Source of the DNA: Actinomadura sp. KC06 | Lineage (GTDB): Bacteria; Actinomycetota; Actinomycetes; Streptosporangiales; Streptosporangiaceae | Assembly: GCF_004348735.1 (NCBI RefSeq) | Contig: NZ_SMKT01000011.1 | Location: 1 to 64,000 of the forward strand | DNA: 64,000 bases | Reading direction: 5' to 3' | Part shown: piece by piece, positions 48,700 through 57,060 of the stretch | Numbering within the stretch: the first letter of the stretch is position 1 | Layout of the letters: every line of letters starts with the position of its first letter | Program-made: the position numbers and the translations under genes | Notes under the pieces: generated by a model | Seen by the model: only the letters and a program-made list of their open reading frames with translations | What the model was told of the DNA's origin: nothing | The model's database searches: none

Positions 48700-49614
48700 T
48701 CAGAGGACGCTCGCCTTGCCGCGGCGCCCGCCCTCCGCGCCGGGACGCGTCGCGAAGCTGCGGATGATGGCGTCCTGCGCGAACGAGGCGACCAGCCTTC
48801 CGTCGCGGGCGAAGGCGTGGCCGCGCCCGTAGGAGCGGCCGCGTCCCGCGTACGGGCTCTCGTGCGCCAGCAGGATCCAGTCGCTCACGTCGGCCTCCTC
48901 GTGGAACGTGACACTATGCCCGAGGATGCCGGTTGAGAACTTGTCGTGCGCGTCGGCGATCGTCAGCTCGGGATGCGGGCGCATCGCGGCGCCGATCAGG
49001 AATCCGGCGCTGGCGTGCGCCAGCATCGCCTGCGCGATCGCCGGTTCGGCGGAGGAGGCGGGGGCGGCGCCGGGCATCCGCGTCCAGACCGACAGCTCGG
49101 TCGAATCAGCGGACGCGGCTGCGGACGGACCGGCGCCGCCGGGCGTGGACGAGCCGTTGAGGTCGGCGCCGCCGGCGACGCGCAGTTCGCGGCCGACGTA
49201 CGGGTCGGTCACCGGTTCGAGCGCTTCGGGGGGTTCCACGTCCGGCATCGGCGCGGCGTGCCGGATGAGGTCGTCGTCGGCGGTGGTGAGCAGGGCCATC
49301 GCCCTGGCGCAGAGCCGTCCGCCCTGCGTGACCGTCACGGTGGCGCTGGCCATCGTGCGCCCGGCGTGCAGGAACTCGACCTCGAAGTCGATCGGGTGGG
49401 CCTTGGACGCCGTGCGCGCGAACAGCGCATGCACGGTCTTCACCCGTTTCCCGGCGGCGGGCTCTCCTCGCGCGGCGGCGACGGCGCACTGCCCGATGAG
49501 CTGGCCGCCGAACACCACGTCGCGTTCCGGGCTGTCCACGCTGTCGCCGCGGAACCGGTTCGCGCCGAGCCGCTCCAGGTCGAGTGCGCTCGCGAGGTCG
49601 GCGACGATGCCCAT
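48700..49614 (-). CDS. tesB: Acyl-CoA thioesterase II (TesB-like)
   Basis: A 304-residue double-hotdog thioesterase: FRGDSVDSPERDVVFGGQLIGQCAVAAARG at the start, KTVHALFARTASKAHPIDFEVEFLHAGRTMASATVTVTQGG, and the C-terminal DAHDKFSTGILGHSVTFHEEADVSDWILLAHESPYAGRGRSYG. It hydrolyses acyl-CoA esters and may relieve CoA trapping. GGAGG lies six bases before the ATG at 49614. It heads the unit that continues to ligase 2, the CoA-transferase and TetR 1, behind operators E and F. Confidence 0.92.
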   Translation of the reverse strand: MGIVADLASALDLERLGANRFRGDSVDSPERDVVFGGQLIGQCAVAAARGEPAAGKRVKTVHALFARTASKAHPIDFEVEFLHAGRTMASATVTVTQGGRLCARAMALLTTADDDLIRHAAPMPDVEPPEALEPVTDPYVGRELRVAGGADLNGSSTPGGAGPSAAASADSTELSVWTRMPGAAPASSAEPAIAQAMLAHASAGFLIGAAMRPHPELTIADAHDKFSTGILGHSVTFHEEADVSDWILLAHESPYAGRGRSYGRGHAFARDGRLVASFAQDAIIRSFATRPGAEGGRRGKASVL

Positions 49615-49674
49615 CCGGTACCTCCAGGCTTCCCGGGACGTTGCCCGCATCCTAAGCGCGGAAGATCGGATTGT

Positions 49675-49692
49675 CTACCAGTCGGCCGGTAG
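49675..49692. promoter_or_regulatory. Regulon operator E (CTACCAG-TCGG-CCGGTAG)
   Basis: A copy of the locus palindrome in the divergent gap between the thioesterase and amidohydrolase genes. It is the first of two tandem copies 36 bases apart. Confidence 0.85.
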
Positions 49693-49710
49693 ATAGTCGT
49701 CGCTCGTTGA

Positions 49711-49728
49711 CTACCAGCCGACCGGTTG
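49711..49728. promoter_or_regulatory. Regulon operator F (CTACCAG-CCGA-CCGGTTG)
   Basis: The second tandem copy of the locus palindrome, 35 bases upstream of the amidohydrolase ATG. The double site suggests tighter control, or one site for each of the two divergent promoters. Confidence 0.85.
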
Positions 49729-49763
49729 ACAAACTGGACTTTGACCCACGTGAGAGGACTGAC

Positions 49764-50984
49764 ATGACGACCATGCAGACTCCCGATCTCAACTGGCTGA
49801 TCTCCGTCGACGACCATGTCATCGAGCCCGGCCATGTCTGGACGGACCGCGTCCCGGCCAAGTACCGGGACGTCGCGCCGCGGCTCGTGCAGGACGAGGA
49901 GCACGGCGAGGTCTGGGTGTACGAGGACCGCAAGGTCCCCTCGTCCGGGCTCGCCGCGTCCGCCGGGCGCAAGAAGGAGGAGTTCACCCCGAACGCGATC
50001 CCCTACTCGGAGATGCGGGCGGGCTGCTACGACTCCGTCGCGCGGCTGGAGGACATGGACCGCGCGGGCATCCTCGCGTCCCTCTGCTTCCCGTCCGTGC
50101 CGCGCTTCTGCGGCCAGCTGTTCTGGGAGGCGGAGGACAAGGAGCTCGCGATGCTCTGCGTCCAGGCCTACAACGACTTCATGATCGACGAGTGGTGCGG
50201 CTCGGCGCCCGGCCGCTACATCCCGCTGGTGATCATCCCGCTGTGGGACCCGAAGGCCGCCGCCAAGGAGATCGAGCGCACCGCCGCGAAGGGCGCGCGG
50301 GGCGTCGCCTTCTCGGAGAACCCGGCCCCGCTCGGGCTGCCGACCATCCACGACCCGAAGCGGTACTGGGACCCGGTGTTCGCCGCGGCCCAGGAGACCG
50401 AGCTGATCGTGTGCATGCACGTCGGCTCCTCGTCCACCATGCCGAAGATCAGCCCCAACTCGCCGTTCATGGCGAACATGACCTGGGGCGCCAACCGCAC
50501 CTCGGGCGCGCTGCTCGAATGGCTGTTCAGCGGCGTCTTCCAGCGGTTCACCAGCCTGAAGATCGCGCTGTCGGAGGGCAACATCGGCTGGATCCCGTAC
50601 TTCCTGGAGCGCGCCGAGCAGGTCCTCGACCACCAGCGCGCCTGGATCCAGCGGGGCGAGGCGTTCGGCGGGTCGCTGGAGGGCAAGCACGCGGTCGGGT
50701 CGCTGGACCTGGACAACTTCGACCTGCGGCAGACCTACCACGACCACGTGTTCGGCTGCTTCATCGACGACATCCACGGCATCCGGAACCTGGACGTCAT
50801 CGGCGAGGACAACGTCATGATCGAGACCGACTACCCGCACTCGGACTCGACCTGGCCCGACTGCATCAAGCTGGCGCAGGAGCGGCTCGCCGACATCGAC
50901 CCGCAGGTCGCCTACAAGGTGCTGCGCGGGAACGCCGAGCGCGTCTTCCGCTTCACCCCGGCCGACCCGCCGGTGAAGGCCTAG
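49764..50984 (+). CDS. PF04909 amidohydrolase (metal-dependent hydrolase/decarboxylase)
   Basis: A 406-residue TIM-barrel amidohydrolase of the ACMSD/PF04909 group: ISVDDHVIEPGHVW at the start (a D-x-H-x-x-E form instead of HxH), RLEDMDRAGILASLCFPSVPRFCG, VCMHVGSSS, SEGNIGWIPYFLERAEQVLDHQ and ETDYPHSDSTWP with a metal His/Asp set. Relatives decarboxylate or hydrolyse cyclic acids. Placed first after operators E/F, it may open a ring or remove a carboxyl group; this is unproven. Confidence 0.9.
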   Translation: MTTMQTPDLNWLISVDDHVIEPGHVWTDRVPAKYRDVAPRLVQDEEHGEVWVYEDRKVPSSGLAASAGRKKEEFTPNAIPYSEMRAGCYDSVARLEDMDRAGILASLCFPSVPRFCGQLFWEAEDKELAMLCVQAYNDFMIDEWCGSAPGRYIPLVIIPLWDPKAAAKEIERTAAKGARGVAFSENPAPLGLPTIHDPKRYWDPVFAAAQETELIVCMHVGSSSTMPKISPNSPFMANMTWGANRTSGALLEWLFSGVFQRFTSLKIALSEGNIGWIPYFLERAEQVLDHQRAWIQRGEAFGGSLEGKHAVGSLDLDNFDLRQTYHDHVFGCFIDDIHGIRNLDVIGEDNVMIETDYPHSDSTWPDCIKLAQERLADIDPQVAYKVLRGNAERVFRFTPADPPVKA

Positions 50985-51002
50985 CGCCGCGTCCGCCGAG
51001 CT

Positions 51003-51053
51003 GCGGCGCGCCGCCCTCACCGGCGGCCTCGGCCTGTTGGGGCGGCGCGCCGC
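51003..51053. terminator. Hairpin after the amidohydrolase gene
   Basis: A perfect 13-bp stem GCGGCGCGCCGCC / GGCGGCGCGCCGC with a 25-base loop begins 18 bases after the amidohydrolase stop. It may attenuate read-through into the DoxX gene. Confidence 0.7.
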
Positions 51054-51094
51054 GTACGACCGTGGAAGGGACGGCGTTTGCAGAAAGGACAGCG

Positions 51095-51622
51095 ATGGAC
51101 GAGGTGGCGGCCGGGCTTCTGCTGGTCCGGGTGGTCGCCGGGCTGACGCTCGCGGCCCACGGCTACAACAAGTTCTTCGGCGGCGGACGCATCCCGGGCA
51201 CCGCACGCTGGTTCGAGAGCATCGGCATGCGCCCGGGACGGCTGCACGCCCTGTTCGCGGCCTCGACGGAGATCGGCGCGGGCGTGCTGTTCGCGGCCGG
51301 GCTGCTGACGCCGCTGGCGGCGGCCGGGTTCGTCGGGCTCATGCTCGTCGCCGCGTGGACGGTGCACCGGGAGAACGGCTTCTTCAGCGCCGGCAACGGA
51401 TGGGAGTACAACCTGATCCTCGCCGTCGTCGCCGCCGGGGTCGCCACGACCGGGCCGGGCGCCTGGTCGCTGGACGAGGCGATCGGCCTGGACATCGGCG
51501 GCTGGGGCCTGCTGGTCGCGGCGGGCGGCGGGCTGGCCGCGGGCGCGGGGCTGCTCGCCGCCTGCTACCGCCCGGCGCCGCGCCGCCAGGAGGCCGCCGC
51601 CGCTCAGGCGGAGACCGCCTGA
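51095..51622 (+). CDS. DoxX-family membrane protein
   Basis: A 175-residue four-helix membrane protein: LLLVRVVAGLTLAAHGYNKFFGGGRIPGTARWFESIGMRPG at the start, then LHALFAASTEIGAGVLFAAGLLTPLAAAGFVGLMLVA, HRENGFFSAGNGWEYNLILAVVAAGVAT and a last helix. DoxX proteins are linked to quinone or thiol redox chemistry, but this copy has no assigned role. An AAGGA site precedes the ATG. It follows the amidohydrolase on the same strand, separated by a hairpin. Confidence 0.9.
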   Translation: MDEVAAGLLLVRVVAGLTLAAHGYNKFFGGGRIPGTARWFESIGMRPGRLHALFAASTEIGAGVLFAAGLLTPLAAAGFVGLMLVAAWTVHRENGFFSAGNGWEYNLILAVVAAGVATTGPGAWSLDEAIGLDIGGWGLLVAAGGGLAAGAGLLAACYRPAPRRQEAAAAQAETA

Positions 51623-51627
51623 GCGGC

Positions 51628-51655
51628 GGCCGCCGCCCGGCGTCGGGCGGCGGCC
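51628..51655. terminator. Bidirectional hairpin terminator
   Basis: A perfect 12-bp stem GGCCGCCGCCCG / CGGGCGGCGGCC with a 4-base loop lies directly between the convergent DoxX and TetR 2 genes. Confidence 0.88.
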
Positions 51656-51681
51656 ATTGGACGGGTCGGGAGACCGGAGGC

Positions 51682-52398
51682 TCAACGTGGGTGCGGGCCG
51701 TCGCCGTCGGCGGCGGCCCGCGGAGCGTCCGCGAACTGGATGCCCGGTCCGGCGAACTCGGCGCCCGATCCGGCGGCCTCGGCGCCCGGCTCGGCGGCGT
51801 CGGCCGCGGGGAACGGGCGCACCCCGAGGAGCGAGCCGTAGATCTCGATGGCCTTGGCGATCAGCGCGTCCGCGTCCTCCAGCGTCTCGCAGTCGGCGAC
51901 CTCCCGGGCGATCCCCCCGATCGAGCCGGTGACGATCGAGGACAGCGCCCGGTCGGCCAGCGGATCGCTGACCTGGAGCAGCTTGGTGTTCTGCCGCGCC
52001 CATTCCTGGCTGAAGCGGCGCGCCACCCCGGCGAACCCGGCGGGGGCGTCGCCGTCCGAGACCATCCGGACCAGGCCGCTGTGGTGCCAGGCGCTGGTCA
52101 GGTAGGCGCGGGTGCCCGCGAGGAACAGGCGGCGTCCGTCCATCACACCGGCGGCGCGCAGTAACGTCACCGCCTCGCGGGTCCGGCCCGACTGCGCGTC
52201 CATGTAGCGGGACCACAGCGCGTGGTACACGCCGTTCTTGCTGCCGAAGTGGTAATAGAGCGCGCCGACACTGGTGCCGGCGCGCTCGGTGATGTCGGTG
52301 ACGCTCGTGCCGTAGAAGCCCCGCTCGGTGAACAGCTCCTCCGCCGCGTTCAGCAGGGCCTGGGCCTGACCGTTCTCCCCGCCATCGGACTTGCGCAT
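51682..52398 (-). CDS. TetR-family regulator 2 of the catabolic locus
   Basis: A 238-residue TetR protein. The helix-turn-helix is at about 12-58 (ALLNAAEELFTERGFYGTSVTDITERAGT, SVGALYYHFGSKNGVYHALW). The ligand domain follows, and the C-terminal 40 residues are Ala/Gly/Glu-rich and probably disordered. It follows FadE pair 2 after 26 bases and so is in the operon under operator G. It may control the locus or sense a later intermediate. ATG at 52407 is a possible alternative start. Confidence 0.9.
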   Translation of the reverse strand: MRKSDGGENGQAQALLNAAEELFTERGFYGTSVTDITERAGTSVGALYYHFGSKNGVYHALWSRYMDAQSGRTREAVTLLRAAGVMDGRRLFLAGTRAYLTSAWHHSGLVRMVSDGDAPAGFAGVARRFSQEWARQNTKLLQVSDPLADRALSSIVTGSIGGIAREVADCETLEDADALIAKAIEIYGSLLGVRPFPAADAAEPGAEAAGSGAEFAGPGIQFADAPRAAADGDGPHPR

Positions 52399-52424
52399 GG
52401 GCCCCATTCTCCCGCCGCCGCGGC

Positions 52425-53582
52425 TCAACGGGAGGGTTTGCGGGGCATCGAGAGGATGTGCCATGCCAGGAGATTTCGCTGGATCTGGGACGATCCGCCG
52501 TACACGCTGATGGGACGCGACCGGAAGTACCCGGCGAGCACCTCGGGCGCCGCGCCGGTCACCGCGTCCGCACCGGCCAGGTCCAGCGCGAGGTGGTACA
52601 GCGACTGCTCGGCCTGCGACCACAGCAGCTTGCCGACCGACCCCTCGGGGCCCGGCTCCCGTCCGGACACGCGCAGCGAGAGCTGCTGCGCCACGTTCAG
52701 CCGCAGCGCCTCGCCGAGGACGTACGCGCGGGCCAGCTCCCTGCGGACCTCGGGACGTCCGGTGAGGCCCTTCGCCGCGGCCGTCTCCTCGATGGCGCGC
52801 AGCGTCTTGCGGTAGTTGGAGATCATGCCGACGTCGGCCGGGCCGCGCTCGTAGGTGACGGTCGTCATCGCGATGTGCCAGCCCCGGCCGGGCGCGCCGA
52901 GCATCTGGTCGGCGGGGATCTCGACGTCGTCCCAGAAGACCTCGCTGGTCTCCGGCTCGCCGTCCGCGAGGACGATCGGCCGCGTGGTGATCCCGGGGGT
53001 CTTCATGTCGACGAGGAACGCGGAGATGCCCTTGTGCTTGGGGGCGTCCGGGTCGGTGCGGGCGAGCAGCAGGCACCAGTCGGAGTACTGGCCGCCGCTC
53101 GTCCACATCTTCTGGCCGTTGACGACGTACACGCCCGAGTCCGGGGAGCCCTTCAGCTCGGCGCGGGTCTGGAGCGCGGCGAGGTCGGAGCCCGCGCCCG
53201 GCTCGGAGAAGCCCTGGCACCACTGGACCTCGCCGCTCAGCAGCGTCGGCAGGAAGCGCCGCTTCTGCTCCTCGCCGCCGTGCGTGTAGATGGCCCGGCC
53301 GAGGTAGTTGACCTGGCCCGGCACGGGCGGGCTGTCGGACGCGCCGACCTCCTCGTTGAGGATCGCGTCGTAGACCGGGCTGAGGTCCTGGCCGCCGTAC
53401 TCGCGCGGCCAGGCCATGCCCATGTAGCCGGCGTCGTAGAGGCTGCGGTGCCACCGGCGCCGGATCGCCGCCTTGGTGTCGTGGTCGGCGGCGGCGTCGT
53501 AGTCCGCCGGGGCGTTCGCGGCCAGCCAGTCGCGCAGCCGGGCGCGGAACGCGGCCTCCTCGGGGGTGTCCCGAAAGTCCAT
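52425..53582 (-). CDS. Acyl-CoA dehydrogenase (FadE), large/FAD subunit of pair 2
   Basis: A 385-residue acyl-CoA dehydrogenase with AAFRARLRDWLAANAPADYD at the start, the FAD segment CQGFSEPGAGSDLAALQTRAEL, MWTSGGQYSDWCLLLARTD and the C-terminal ISVYGGSSQIQRNLLAWHILSMPR. It is paired with a shorter FadE 2 bases upstream, as in heteromeric alpha2beta2 enzymes acting on bulky CoA esters. A GGAGGG site precedes the ATG. It is most similar in plan to the FadE26/28-type subunits. Confidence 0.92.
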   Translation of the reverse strand: MDFRDTPEEAAFRARLRDWLAANAPADYDAAADHDTKAAIRRRWHRSLYDAGYMGMAWPREYGGQDLSPVYDAILNEEVGASDSPPVPGQVNYLGRAIYTHGGEEQKRRFLPTLLSGEVQWCQGFSEPGAGSDLAALQTRAELKGSPDSGVYVVNGQKMWTSGGQYSDWCLLLARTDPDAPKHKGISAFLVDMKTPGITTRPIVLADGEPETSEVFWDDVEIPADQMLGAPGRGWHIAMTTVTYERGPADVGMISNYRKTLRAIEETAAAKGLTGRPEVRRELARAYVLGEALRLNVAQQLSLRVSGREPGPEGSVGKLLWSQAEQSLYHLALDLAGADAVTGAAPEVLAGYFRSRPISVYGGSSQIQRNLLAWHILSMPRKPSR

Positions 53583-53584
53583 GA

Positions 53585-54658
53585 TCAACCCTCCTCTGGC
53601 CTGGGGCGTTGGCCCAGGCGCAGGTCGGCGACGCTCAGCAGGCTGTGCGCGGCGTCGCCGAGCACCTCGCGGTCGAGCAGGACGCGGCGGGCGTACAGGT
53701 GCGCCACGTGCTCCCACGTGTGCCCGATGCCGCCGTACACCTGCATCACCGTCTCGGCGACGTCGAGGGAGGCGATGGCGGTGTAGGCCTTCGCGGTGTG
53801 CGCGGCGAGCAGCGCCTCGTCCGGGTCCGCTTCGTCGGCGGCCCAGGCGGCGTAGCTCACGCAGGCGGACGCGGCCTCGCAGTGGACGAGGGCGTCCGCG
53901 CACATGTGCTGGATCGCCTGGAACGAACCGATCAGGGTGCCGTAGGCGACGCGCTCCTTGGAGTAGGCGACGACGCCGTCCAGGGCCGCGCGCATCGCCC
54001 CGACGGCGTCGGCGGCGATCACGGTCAGCGCGAGCGCCCGCCACCGGCTGAGGTCCGCCGGCTCCAGCGGGCGGCCGATCTCCTCGGCGTCCGCCGCGGC
54101 GGGCGCGGCGGTGAACCGGGCGATCTCCCGCGTGAGGTCGGCGGCGGGCCCCCGGTCGGCGGCGTCGCCGAGCGGGACGCGGACGAGCCGCGGCGCCGGG
54201 CCGCCGTCCGACAGCGCGAGCGCGTGCCCGGCTCCCCAGCAGTCGAAGGCGATCGCCGTCCCGAGGCCGGCGACGGTGGCGATCCCGGACAGGTCCGGGA
54301 TGAGCAGGACGGTGTGGCGCTCGGTGCCGTCGGCGGCCCGCTGGAGCAGGTCGGGCGGCGCGCCGGCGAGCGCGAGCAGTTCGGTGGCGAGGACCGCCGA
54401 CCCGACGTAGGGCAGCGGTGCGAGCGCGCCGCCGAGCGCCTCCGCGACGATCATCGCGTCGACGCCCGAGCCGGTCGGCGCGCCGGAGCCGTCCCGGACG
54501 CGCAGCCCGAGCATCCCGGCGCCCGCGAGCGCGCCCCAGCCCTTCGCGCGGTCGATCTCCCCGATGTCCCGCGGATTTCCCGCGCTCACCGAACCGGCCA
54601 GCGAACTCATCATTTCCCGCAGCATCTGCTGTTCATCGTTCAGCAGCGCAAGAACCAT
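53585..54658 (-). CDS. Acyl-CoA dehydrogenase (FadE), small subunit of pair 2
   Basis: A 357-residue member starting MVLALLNDEQQMLREMMSSLAG. The central domain is reduced, and the C-terminal helical part is typical of small FadE subunits (VAYGTLIGSFQAIQHMCADALV, ETVMQVYGGIGHTWEHVAHLYARR). It is the first gene of the unit small FadE, large FadE, TetR 2 that starts near operator G and diverges from the ABC transporter genes. Confidence 0.92.
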   Translation of the reverse strand: MVLALLNDEQQMLREMMSSLAGSVSAGNPRDIGEIDRAKGWGALAGAGMLGLRVRDGSGAPTGSGVDAMIVAEALGGALAPLPYVGSAVLATELLALAGAPPDLLQRAADGTERHTVLLIPDLSGIATVAGLGTAIAFDCWGAGHALALSDGGPAPRLVRVPLGDAADRGPAADLTREIARFTAAPAAADAEEIGRPLEPADLSRWRALALTVIAADAVGAMRAALDGVVAYSKERVAYGTLIGSFQAIQHMCADALVHCEAASACVSYAAWAADEADPDEALLAAHTAKAYTAIASLDVAETVMQVYGGIGHTWEHVAHLYARRVLLDREVLGDAAHSLLSVADLRLGQRPRPEEG

Positions 54659-54734
54659 TGTTGGCTCCCTGTGAGCACGAAAAAGCGCGGCAATAAGCCG
54701 GTCGTCGAAAGCATCCCGAGCGAGCAGCTCGGAA

Positions 54735-54752
54735 CTACCAGACGACCGGTAG
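54735..54752. promoter_or_regulatory. Regulon operator G (CTACCAG-ACGA-CCGGTAG)
   Basis: A copy of the locus palindrome 76 bases upstream of the small FadE start, in the 286-base divergent gap shared with the ABC transporter gene. Confidence 0.85.
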
Positions 54753-54778
54753 GCAACTGAACCCTGTTCAGGGATACC

Positions 54779-54794
54779 CCGCGGAGCTCCGCGG
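54779..54794. repeat. Perfect 16-bp palindrome in the FadE/ABC divergent gap
   Basis: CCGCGGAGCTCCGCGG is fully self-complementary and lies 26 bases from operator G. It could be a second regulator site or a structural element. No other copy was noticed in the window. Confidence 0.5.
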
Positions 54795-54944
54795 TGTCAA
54801 CCCTTCGGCCCTGAACTGCATACATGCGGGTATGTCGTTCATGTGAACTCGTGCTCACCAGACCGTTGACGCCCGGCGGGCCGGATGTTAGACAAGACTG
54901 AATCACGTTCACCCCCACAGAATCCCTTTTGAGCGGAGGACGTC

Positions 54945-56177
54945 ATGCTCGCTCTATCACGGGGCATGAGAATTCTCATCGCAATGGCGATGGGAACAAT
55001 TCTGGCCACCGTCACGGCATGTGGAAGCGGCTCCGCGGATTCTGCGGGGACCGGCCCCTTCGTCTTCTACGTGTCGATCGACACCTCGGGCCCGACCGCG
55101 ATCCTGGGCGGCGGCCTCCTCGGCGGCGCCCGCGCCGCGATCACCGACATCAACGCCAAGGGCGGCATCAACGGCCGGGAGATCAAGCTGGAGGTCTCCA
55201 ACGACCAGAACAACCCGACCAAGGCGGTCAGCGAGCTCCAGCGCCGGCTCGCGAAGGGCAAGCCTGACCTCGTCTACCCGGGCGGGTCCAGCGCGGTGTC
55301 GATGTCGATGCTGCCGATCCTGACCCGCGACAAGGTCCTGTCGGTCGGCGCCACCAGCAGCATCCAGCTCAACGACCCGAAGAAGTTCCCCTACCACTTC
55401 GGCGTCACCCCGCCGAGCGCGGCGTACGTGCCCACGTTCGTCCAGCTCGCGAAGGCCAAGGGCTACAAGAAGGTCGCGATGATCTACTCCGACGACGCGA
55501 CCGGGCAGAGCTCGTTCAAGCAGTACGAGGGCCCGCTCAAGCAGGCCGGCATCGAGCTGGTCAGCGCGAGCTACGACGCCACGGCGCTCGACATGACGCC
55601 GCAGCTCCAGCAGCTGAAGGCGCAGAACCCGCAAGCGCTGATCGTCAACGGCTACGGCACCGCGGTGCTGTACGTCCTGCGCGGCCGGTCCCAGCTCGGC
55701 TGGACGCTGCCCTCCTACGGCGACCAGCTCGCCAGCCCGTCCCCCATCGCCGGCAAGGTCACCGCGGCGCAGATCCAGAACTACCAGGTCATCATGCAGA
55801 CGTCCTCGCTGGCCGGGGACCAGCAGCACCCGGGCCTGGACAAGGTGATCCAGACCCTCAAGACGTCCGAGTCGGCGAAGTACCTGACGCAGGCGGGCCT
55901 CGCGCTGTTCACCACCACCTACGACCTGCTCCAGTACGTCGCCCACGTCGCCGGCCAGGAGAAGACCACCGACGGGGAGAAGCTGGCGAAGGCGTTCGAG
56001 AAGTTCAAGACGCCCGCGAACCCGCCCTGGGTCGGCAAGGGCCCCAAGGGCGAGGTGACCCAGTTCGAGTACACCCCGACGAACCACTTCCCGAAGACGA
56101 GCGCCACGTCGTTCAAGTACGTCCAGCCAGGGACGTACGACGGCAACGGGTTCTACGTGCCGGGCAAGGGCTACTGA
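54945..56177 (+). CDS. Liv-type ABC transporter substrate-binding lipoprotein
   Basis: A 410-residue periplasmic-binding protein of the branched-chain amino acid class. A lipoprotein signal peptide ends TVTAC-GSG with a lipidated Cys at position 26. The body shows SIDTSGPTAILGGGLLGGARAAITDINAKGGINGREIKL and KVAMIYSDDATGQSSF. In catabolic loci such proteins usually bind aromatic or other organic acids rather than amino acids. GGAGG lies before the ATG. It begins a seven- or eight-gene plus-strand unit that runs off the window. Confidence 0.93.
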   Translation: MLALSRGMRILIAMAMGTILATVTACGSGSADSAGTGPFVFYVSIDTSGPTAILGGGLLGGARAAITDINAKGGINGREIKLEVSNDQNNPTKAVSELQRRLAKGKPDLVYPGGSSAVSMSMLPILTRDKVLSVGATSSIQLNDPKKFPYHFGVTPPSAAYVPTFVQLAKAKGYKKVAMIYSDDATGQSSFKQYEGPLKQAGIELVSASYDATALDMTPQLQQLKAQNPQALIVNGYGTAVLYVLRGRSQLGWTLPSYGDQLASPSPIAGKVTAAQIQNYQVIMQTSSLAGDQQHPGLDKVIQTLKTSESAKYLTQAGLALFTTTYDLLQYVAHVAGQEKTTDGEKLAKAFEKFKTPANPPWVGKGPKGEVTQFEYTPTNHFPKTSATSFKYVQPGTYDGNGFYVPGKGY

Positions 56178-56189
56178 GGGCGGGGTTCG

Positions 56190-57056
56190 ATGACGACCAT
56201 CTGGTCCGGGCTGGCCACCGGCGCCCTCTACAGCCTCGTGGCCATCGGCTACAACGTCGTGCTGCTGGCGTCCGGCGTCGTGAACTTCGCGAACGCGTAC
56301 CTCATCATGATCGGAACGTTCCTCGCCTATGTCGGCCTGGTCGACTGGGGTCTCCCGGTCGCGGTGACCGTCCTGCTGGCGGGCGCGGCCGTCGCGGTGA
56401 TCGCGGTGGTGGAGGAGCGGATCGCGATCCGGCCGCTGCTGCGCCGGCACGGCACGCACGCCGCGCTGATCACCACGGTCGGCGTCGGCACGCTGCTCGG
56501 CGGGATCGCGTCCAAGATCTGGGGCACCGAGCCGCTGAAGGTGCCGTCGCCGTTCTCCAGCGAGCCGCTGACGCTGCTCGGCGGCACCATCCAGCGCAAC
56601 GACCTGGTGCTGATCCTGCTCGTGGTGGCGCTCGGCGTCGGCCTGCACCTCTGGTCGCGCAAGACGCTGCTCGGGCTGGCGTCGCTGGCGACCGCGGAGA
56701 ACCGGCAGGCGGCGATGGCGCGCGGGCTGAACGTGCGGGCGCTCGGCATCGGCGCGTTCGCGCTGGCCGGGCTGATCGCCGGGCTGTTCGCCGTGTTCGT
56801 CGCCGGACGGACCTACGCGCACTTCCATCTCGGCGAGACGCTCGCCCTGTTCGGCTTCGTGGCCATCGCGATCGGCGGGTCCGGAAGCCAGCTCGGCGGG
56901 CTGATCGGCGGGTTCACGATCGGGCTGCTGTACGCGGTCACCGCCCGGTACGTGGGCGACTCCTATCCCCAGATCGTGGTGTTCGCGGTCTTCCTGCTCA
57001 TCCTGCTGACCCGGCCGCGGGGCCTGTTCGGCGGCGCGGCGGAACGGCAGGTATGA
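56190..57056 (+). CDS. Liv-type ABC permease (LivH-like)
   Basis: A 288-residue permease with about eight helices. The N-terminal VLLASGVVNFANAYLIMIGTFLAY and the C-terminal FGFVAIAIGGSGSQLGGLIGGFTIGLLYAV are typical of LivH proteins. It pairs with the LivM domain of the next gene to form the membrane channel of the importer. It starts 12 bases after the binding-protein stop and ends 4 bases before the next ATG. Confidence 0.93.
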   Translation: MTTIWSGLATGALYSLVAIGYNVVLLASGVVNFANAYLIMIGTFLAYVGLVDWGLPVAVTVLLAGAAVAVIAVVEERIAIRPLLRRHGTHAALITTVGVGTLLGGIASKIWGTEPLKVPSPFSSEPLTLLGGTIQRNDLVLILLVVALGVGLHLWSRKTLLGLASLATAENRQAAMARGLNVRALGIGAFALAGLIAGLFAVFVAGRTYAHFHLGETLALFGFVAIAIGGSGSQLGGLIGGFTIGLLYAVTARYVGDSYPQIVVFAVFLLILLTRPRGLFGGAAERQV

Positions 57057-57060
57057 AGCG

